This document shows, one piece after another, positions 59,616 to 64,000 of a stretch of 64,000 nt of DNA. The notes beneath the pieces were generated by a model. It saw only the letters and a program-made list of their open reading frames with translations, was not told the origin of the DNA and searched no databases. This stretch comes from Thermasporomyces sp040195635 (GTDB taxonomy: Bacteria; Actinomycetota; Actinomycetes; Propionibacteriales; Actinopolymorphaceae). Position 1 is the first letter of the stretch, and each line of letters begins with the position of its first letter. Both the position numbers and the translations under genes were made by a program. Location of the stretch: contig NZ_JBEFTX010000003.1 in NCBI RefSeq assembly GCF_040195635.1, positions 186,001 to 250,000 of the forward strand. The letters run 5' to 3'.

Positions 59616-60635
59616 ATGAGCGTACGCGGCAGAATTCGGCGGGGGATCCCGCTGCGGCGGATGCCGCGTGCTGCCTGGTCGGCGCAGGAACCTACCTGGC
59701 GGGAGGCCCGACCCGGGCTCATCGAGGCGGCGCTCAAACGCACCCAGGCGCGACCGTCCGGCAACTGGTACGTCGTCGCGTCGAGCCGGGAGGTCCGGCG
59801 CGACCGGCCGTTCGGGCGTACCGTCGCCGGCGTCGAACTCGTCCTGTGGCGCGGGAGTGACGGCGCTCTGCACGCCGGTCCCGGCGCGTGCCCGCACCTC
59901 GGTGCACCGCTCTGTCTGGCCGCGGTCGACGCGGGGCGTCTGGTGTGCCGGTGGCACGGGTTGGCGCTCGGTTCGGGCGGCTTCCCGGGGTGGGACCCGT
60001 TTCCGGCGTACGACGACGGCGTGCTGGCGTGGGTGCGGCTCGACGAGGTGGGTGGAGAGGAGCCGCTGGCGGAGCCGGTCCTTCCGCGGCGGCCGGCGCT
60101 CGGGCGGAGTATCGCCGCCGTCGCGACGATGACCGGGCGGTGCGAGCCCGAGGACGTGGTGGCGAACCGGCTCGACCCGTGGCATGGCGCGTGGTTCCAT
60201 CCGTACTCCTTCGCGCACCTGAGGGTGCTCGACGCTCCGGCCGATCCGCGTCCGGGTTCGGGCGAGGGCGAGGACCGGTTCGTGGTGGAGGTGTCCTTCC
60301 GGGTGGCGGGGCGGCTCGGCGTGCCGGTGCGGGTGGAGTTCAGCTGCCCTGAACCGCGGACGGTCGTCATGCACATCGTCGACGGCGAAGGTGCGACGAG
60401 TGTGGTCGAGACCCACGCCACGCCCCTGGGGTTGGATGCGCTGGAGCGGCCGGTGACGGCGGTGGTCGAGGCGACGATCGCCTACTCCGACCGACCCGGG
60501 TTCGCGCTCGCCCGTCGCGGCGCGTCGGCACTCCGCCCGCTGATGCGGGCCGCCGCAAGGCGGTTGTGGAAGGACGATCTCGCGTACGCCGAACGCCGCT
60601 ACGCGCTCCGCACCAGTGGCCGCTTCCCCGGCTGA
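59616..60635 (+). CDS. Rieske [2Fe-2S] protein of carotenoid clusters (DUF5914-like)
   Basis: 339 aa. The Rieske centre is C92-P-H94 and C111-R-W-H114 (ACPHLGAPLC, LVCRWHG). The C-terminal domain of about 200 residues has the DUF5914 character known beside carotenoid genes. It probably supplies electrons for, or carries out, an oxidation of a carotenoid. ATG at 59616. It is convergent with the CrtT-CrtU fusion gene, about 110 bp apart. Confidence 0.88.
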   Translation: MSVRGRIRRGIPLRRMPRAAWSAQEPTWREARPGLIEAALKRTQARPSGNWYVVASSREVRRDRPFGRTVAGVELVLWRGSDGALHAGPGACPHLGAPLCLAAVDAGRLVCRWHGLALGSGGFPGWDPFPAYDDGVLAWVRLDEVGGEEPLAEPVLPRRPALGRSIAAVATMTGRCEPEDVVANRLDPWHGAWFHPYSFAHLRVLDAPADPRPGSGEGEDRFVVEVSFRVAGRLGVPVRVEFSCPEPRTVVMHIVDGEGATSVVETHATPLGLDALERPVTAVVEATIAYSDRPGFALARRGASALRPLMRAAARRLWKDDLAYAERRYALRTSGRFPG

Positions 60636-60745
60636 CGGGGTGGGCGCCCGACGCGTTTGGCGTTCCCCGGCCGCGGCCCTGCCCTCGGTGGTGGTCGTGG
60701 TCGCCGTGGTCGTGTCGTGGTCGTCGTGGTCGCCGTTGTCGACGA

Positions 60746-63307
60746 CTAGGGCGCGAAGCGGGCGGCCAGGGCCCGGAACGCGCGCCAGCGCCCGGCATTG
60801 GGGACGCTCCACACCGGATGGGTCGGCCGGCCCCACGACGCCAGCAGCTGGTTGGCCGCGAGGAGGCCGCTCGTCGCCGCGCGCTCCATGAGAGCGACCG
60901 GTGCGTCGACGCGGACCAGGTCACCGGCGAGGACGACACCCGGATCAGGCGTCCTGACCGGAGGCCGCCCGGCGAAGCTGCCTGGCGGAAACAGCGGGCA
61001 GTCGGCGCGGAGCTCGGTCCGTTCGTCCACCACGTCGACTCCGGCCGTCTCGGGATACACGCGATGCAGCTGCGTCAGCAGGTCACCCCGCACGCCGGCC
61101 GGGTCGGCACCGGCTGGCACGGCGTACGCATGCAGCTCGACGACGGACCCGCCGGTACGTCGGGCCCACGCCCGTGCTTCGTCCTCGTACCGCTCCAGCA
61201 CGCTGACGTTGTCCAGTGGCCCGAAGCTGGCGGTGCCCAGGAATGCCGGCCGCTCGGACGCGACCGGGCGGGCGAGCCACAGCCGGCTGACGAGGAACGG
61301 CGGGGCACTACGTTGGGCGGCGATCCGGTCCCGCCACGCCGCGTCCCCGAGGTCGGGGGAGGCGGCCACCACGTCCCGCAACCCGCCGACGTCGCACGCC
61401 AGCACCACGCCGTCGACCTCGGCGTCCTCGCCGCCAGTCGTGCGTACGACGAAATGCCCGTCATCGGGGCGCGCGACCTCACCCACGGCCGCACCGAGGC
61501 GCAGGTCGGCGCCAAGAGATGCGAGGTAGCCGGCCAGCGGATTCCAGATCGCCTGCGGAAACGGCCGCGCGGGCACGTCGAACGGCAGCCCCTCGCTGGA
61601 TCCGAGGAAGTAGAGGTGGAACATCGACGCCAGTTCGGCGGCGGACAGCTCGCGCGGATCGGCGAAGAAGCTGCGGGAGAACACCGAGAACGCCAGGTCG
61701 CGGGCAGCGGCCGGGAAGCGGATCCGTTCGAGGAACGTCAGGGCGTCGATGCCGTCCAGGCGTTCGTAGATGTCGGGCACGCTCACATCCAGCAACGGCA
61801 GCGCCGCCCGGGCATTGACCCGGCTGAGGTCACGGAGCGAGAACGTCGGGCTGGTCAGCGCGAACGTGAGCGCGCTCCACGGCGGAGTCCGCGGGAGTCG
61901 GACGAAACTGTCACGGGCGCCGCTGGCATGGACCAGGGGATAGTCGCGCAGCGGCACGAGGGACCCGAGCCCGGGATCGACCCGGCCCAGGAGCGCACGC
62001 AGGTTGTAGTACTGCCGGAAGAACGCATGGAACCCGCGGCTCATCGTCGCCGTACTTCCGTCGCGGAGCGTCGTCGGCCACCCGGCGAGGCGCCCGCCGA
62101 GGTGGGGCTCGCGTTCGTACACGGTGACGGCGATCCCGCGCTCGGCCAGCGCGACGGCGGCCGTGACACCCGCGATGCCGCCGCCGACCACCGCGACCCG
62201 CGGGGTCTCGGAGGAAGCCGCGCGATCGCTCGGCGGCGGTGTGGCGGGCAGGAGCCCCGCGCGGCGGTCGCGTCCGGGCCGCGTCGTGCCGTACCAGGTG
62301 TTTCCGCGGGGAGGATTCGCGAGACGGCGGCCGCTGGCCGTGGTGGTGGTGGCGACGGCGGCGGTGCGGGGCGCAACCGTCGTACCCGCCGGCCGGTGCG
62401 CCACGAACGTGTGCACGATCCCGCGCTGCCACCCCGACATCGGTTGGACGTGTACGCCGGTGAACCCCGCCCGCCGCAGCCGCGCCGACAGTGCACGCAC
62501 GCCGTCGAAGTCGAGGACGCTCCGGTGGAGGTACCGGTAGAGGTCCGCGTCACCGGACAGCAGGCGTCCCGCCGGAATGATGACGCCCGCGCAGACGGCC
62601 CGCCAGACCGCTCGACTGACGGCCGAGTCGGCGACGGAGTACTCGTGCACCGCGAGCCGCCCGCCCGGCCGCAGGAGCGCGCGGATGTGTCGCAGGGTGG
62701 GATCCGGGTCGCGGAGATTGCGGACGAGGTACGCCGCGAACACGCCGTCGAACGGACCGCTCACCCCCGCGGCGTCGAGGTGCTCCGCCCGCGCACGGAC
62801 GAACTCGACGGTCGGCGGCCAACTCTTGCACCGTGCCTGGTCGAGCATTCGTGCCGAGGTGTCGACAGCGACGATTTCGGCGTCCGGAACCACATCCAGC
62901 AGGGCTGCGGTCGACGCGCCGGTACCGCAGCCGAGGTCCAGCAGGCGCAGGCCCTTCCCCCTGTCCGCTGGGCTTCCCCTGTCGGCTGGGCTCCGGCTGT
63001 CGGCTGGGCTCCGGCTGTCGGCTGGGCTCCGGCTGTCGGCTGGGCTCCGGCTGTCGGCCGGACCGAGGTCGACGCAGAGGCGGTGCGCGGACCGCCGAAG
63101 CTGTACGTGATAGCCGGGGTTCAACCCCACCAACCGGTCGTACGCGGCGGCCCCGCGGTCGAACCCGTCCGCGACATCGAACCCATCCGGTCCTCGGTCG
63201 ACCTCGTCCTGGCCCCGGTCGCTGCGCCCTGCGTCCCTTGTCCCGTGATCATGATCGTGATCATGAGGGTTTTGTGGCTCTATGGGCCCGTCAGCTTTCA
63301 TGATCAT
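60746..63307 (-). CDS. crtTU: CrtT methyltransferase fused to CrtU carotene desaturase/aromatase
   Basis: 853 aa. Residues of about 110-310 are an SAM methyltransferase (LLDLGCGTGASTAALLDVVP motif I; AVHEYSVADSA; MSGWQRGIVHTFVAHRP end). After a linker of about 55 residues, residues of about 370-850 form CrtU: VAVVGGGIAGVTAAVALAER (Rossmann), MSRGFHAFFRQYYNLRALLG, PGVVLAGDLVRVDAPVALME. In Streptomyces griseus CrtT and CrtU are separate. Together they should aromatise beta-rings to isorenieratene-like end groups. The ATG codons (63307, 63301) lie in palindromic element C, so the first ~20 residues (HDHDHDH) are element-encoded. TAGAGA upstream may drive leaderless transcription. Confidence 0.88.
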   Translation of the reverse strand: MIMKADGPIEPQNPHDHDHDHGTRDAGRSDRGQDEVDRGPDGFDVADGFDRGAAAYDRLVGLNPGYHVQLRRSAHRLCVDLGPADSRSPADSRSPADSRSPADSRSPADRGSPADRGKGLRLLDLGCGTGASTAALLDVVPDAEIVAVDTSARMLDQARCKSWPPTVEFVRARAEHLDAAGVSGPFDGVFAAYLVRNLRDPDPTLRHIRALLRPGGRLAVHEYSVADSAVSRAVWRAVCAGVIIPAGRLLSGDADLYRYLHRSVLDFDGVRALSARLRRAGFTGVHVQPMSGWQRGIVHTFVAHRPAGTTVAPRTAAVATTTTASGRRLANPPRGNTWYGTTRPGRDRRAGLLPATPPPSDRAASSETPRVAVVGGGIAGVTAAVALAERGIAVTVYEREPHLGGRLAGWPTTLRDGSTATMSRGFHAFFRQYYNLRALLGRVDPGLGSLVPLRDYPLVHASGARDSFVRLPRTPPWSALTFALTSPTFSLRDLSRVNARAALPLLDVSVPDIYERLDGIDALTFLERIRFPAAARDLAFSVFSRSFFADPRELSAAELASMFHLYFLGSSEGLPFDVPARPFPQAIWNPLAGYLASLGADLRLGAAVGEVARPDDGHFVVRTTGGEDAEVDGVVLACDVGGLRDVVAASPDLGDAAWRDRIAAQRSAPPFLVSRLWLARPVASERPAFLGTASFGPLDNVSVLERYEDEARAWARRTGGSVVELHAYAVPAGADPAGVRGDLLTQLHRVYPETAGVDVVDERTELRADCPLFPPGSFAGRPPVRTPDPGVVLAGDLVRVDAPVALMERAATSGLLAANQLLASWGRPTHPVWSVPNAGRWRAFRALAARFAP
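62961..63060. repeat. 18-bp tandem repeat encoding PADSRS in CrtT
   Basis: CTGTCGGCTGGGCTCCGG and near copies are repeated about five times, in frame, giving SRSPAD hexapeptides just before methyltransferase motif I. The length is a multiple of three, so the frame is preserved. It lies in a flexible insertion. Confidence 0.85.
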
Positions 63308-63309
63308 GG
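63245..63309 (+). repeat. Palindromic element, copy C, supplies start codons
   Basis: It has the identical 22-bp core (63245-63266), then GGTTTTGTGGCTCTAT and TCATGATCATGG at the end. On the minus strand that end carries ATG at 63307-63305 and 63301-63299, the only plausible starts for the CrtT-CrtU gene. Confidence 0.85.
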
Positions 63310-63359
63310 AATATCTCTAGGCTCACTGGACGAAGGCGACCCCCTCGCGCCCCTCGCGG

Positions 63360-63815
63360 GTGCTCCGCGGCGGGGCCTCCGTAGGCGTCGACGAAGGGGG
63401 AGGAGGACCGATCGACCGCTACCAGTACCTCCTGCTCATGGCCGCCTGCCTCGCCGTCACCCTCCCGCTGGAGTGGGTGCTCGGTGCCCGCGTCTACCGC
63501 CGGCCGCGACGGCTCGCGCTCGTTCTCGGTGTCGTCGTCGTGGTGTTCCTCGTCTGGGACGCGGTAGCGATCGCGCGCGGACATTGGCAGTTCAGCCCGC
63601 GTTACACCACAGGAGCGCTGCTGCCGTTCGGCATCCCGGTCGAGGAGCTGGTGTTCTTCGTCGTCGTACCGCTGTGTGCCCTCCTGACCTACGAAGCCGT
63701 CGGCACGCTCCTCCGACACAGCCGACACGCCCGACCCAGCCGATACAACCGACCCAGCCGATGCAGCCGACGCAGCGGCCGCAGCCGACTCCCGGGGCGT
63801 GGCCCCCATGCCTGA
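63360..63815 (+). CDS. crtYc: Lycopene cyclase subunit, CrtYc type
   Basis: The canonical start is GTG at 63360 (151 aa), but GGGGGAGGAGG ends 4 nt before an in-frame ATC at 63411, which would give (M)DRYQYLLLMAACLAVTLPLE, the usual beginning of this family. Three membrane segments follow (LVTLPLEWVLG-type, LGVVVVVFLVWDAVAI, FGIPVEELVFFVVVPL with the conserved PxEE). CrtYc and CrtYd together form a heterodimeric cyclase making beta-rings on lycopene. A Ser/Arg-rich tail (HARPSRYNRPSRCSRRSGR) derives from short tandem repeats. It overlaps crtYd by 8 nt. Confidence 0.9.
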   Translation: MLRGGASVGVDEGGGGPIDRYQYLLLMAACLAVTLPLEWVLGARVYRRPRRLALVLGVVVVVFLVWDAVAIARGHWQFSPRYTTGALLPFGIPVEELVFFVVVPLCALLTYEAVGTLLRHSRHARPSRYNRPSRCSRRSGRSRLPGRGPHA

Positions 63816-64000
63816 GTACACCGTCGCGGCCGCACTCTCGGTCCCCGCTGTGGTCGCGCTCGAACTCCTGGTCCTGCGGACCCATCTGTTCCGCCGGCCG
63901 GCGTACTGGCTCACCGTCGTCATCGTTCTCGGCTTTCAGATCCTCGTCGACGGCTGGCTCACCAAGCTGAGCGCGCCCATCGTGGTGTACGCGCCGCGCC
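63808..64000 (+). CDS. crtYd: Lycopene cyclase subunit, CrtYd type (3'-truncated)
   Basis: The gene runs off the window. From ATG at 63808 it reads MPEYTVAAALSVPAVVALEL, then LVLRTHLFRRPAYWLTVVIV and DGWLTKLSAPIVVY, which is the characteristic CrtYd beginning with the conserved DGWLTK. It is the second subunit of the heterodimeric lycopene cyclase and overlaps crtYc by 8 nt. Confidence 0.93.
   Translation, partial: MPEYTVAAALSVPAVVALELLVLRTHLFRRPAYWLTVVIVLGFQILVDGWLTKLSAPIVVYAPR

Noticed and set aside
60566..63970. Very long plus-strand open frame across the carotenoid region
   Set aside because: It is antisense to the CrtT-CrtU gene, whose motifs are intact, and has no recognisable domains.
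1..64000. CRISPR arrays, transposases, integrases or prophage genes
   Set aside because: None found; the repeats seen are palindromic or simple tandem types without evenly sized unique spacers, and no cas or recombinase motifs occur.

Overview
The window is a 64-kb piece of chromosome from a high-GC actinobacterium. The base composition, ECF sigma/anti-sigma pairs, SoxR, an F420-type LLM oxidoreductase, a GTP-type PEP carboxykinase, an Hsp18 operon with RheA-type operators, frequent leaderless-looking starts (TAGnnT a few bases before ATG/GTG) and an aromatic-carotenoid locus all fit. The species cannot be named from this sequence alone; a Propionibacteriales-like soil actinomycete is a reasonable guess. 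No phage, plasmid, transposase or CRISPR array is seen. The window opens inside a sensor-kinase gene and closes inside a lycopene-cyclase subunit gene.

Layout. 0-8 kb: a two-component pair, a glycerophosphodiesterase, a regulator divergent from an MFS exporter with a perfect palindrome between them, an ECF sigma factor with a membrane partner, a secreted/anchored protein and a cold-shock gene. 8-18 kb: a hydrolase and an enolase-superfamily enzyme, DNA polymerase IV behind a Nudix remnant, an acetyltransferase, a kinase-fold protein, a ThrE-type exporter, a small ClpX-zinc-finger/HTH protein behind twin operators, a Nudix hydrolase and a permuted-papain-fold protein. 18-24 kb: a tight operon of oxidoreductase, GntR regulator, bicupin and ROK protein, convergent with an ECF sigma/zinc anti-sigma pair. 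24-30 kb: DUF6458-like protein, zinc alcohol dehydrogenase, an altered kinase-fold protein, CDF metal exporter, a degenerate E1-alpha-like protein and SoxR with its own box.

30-39 kb: a sugar-type ABC importer (binding lipoprotein and two permeases, no ATPase), an LCP cell-wall protein, an acyl-CoA ligase-like enzyme and small exported proteins. 39-46 kb: tRNA-Ser(GCT), an hsp18 regulator divergent from hsp18, two overlapping CNNM/CorC transporters and an MFS transporter. 46-54 kb: a hydrolase, an acetyltransferase fused to a helical domain, an SPFH lipoprotein with a small membrane partner, PEP carboxykinase and an LLM oxidoreductase. 54-64 kb: a FAD-linked oxidase, a TRAP-TAXI transporter pair and a carotenoid locus (Rieske protein, a CrtT-CrtU fusion, CrtYc, CrtYd) predicted to turn lycopene into aromatic carotenoids.

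Most notable non-genic structure: a palindromic element present three times with an identical 22-bp core, which supplies the stop codon of one gene and the start codons of another; a second palindromic repeat family at four or more loci, once as a tandem array at 30-bp pitch; several operators that can be read directly (TCAGG-N5-CCTGA twice, RheA boxes, a SoxR box); and two genes where an ideal Shine-Dalgarno sequence points at ATC rather than ATG.
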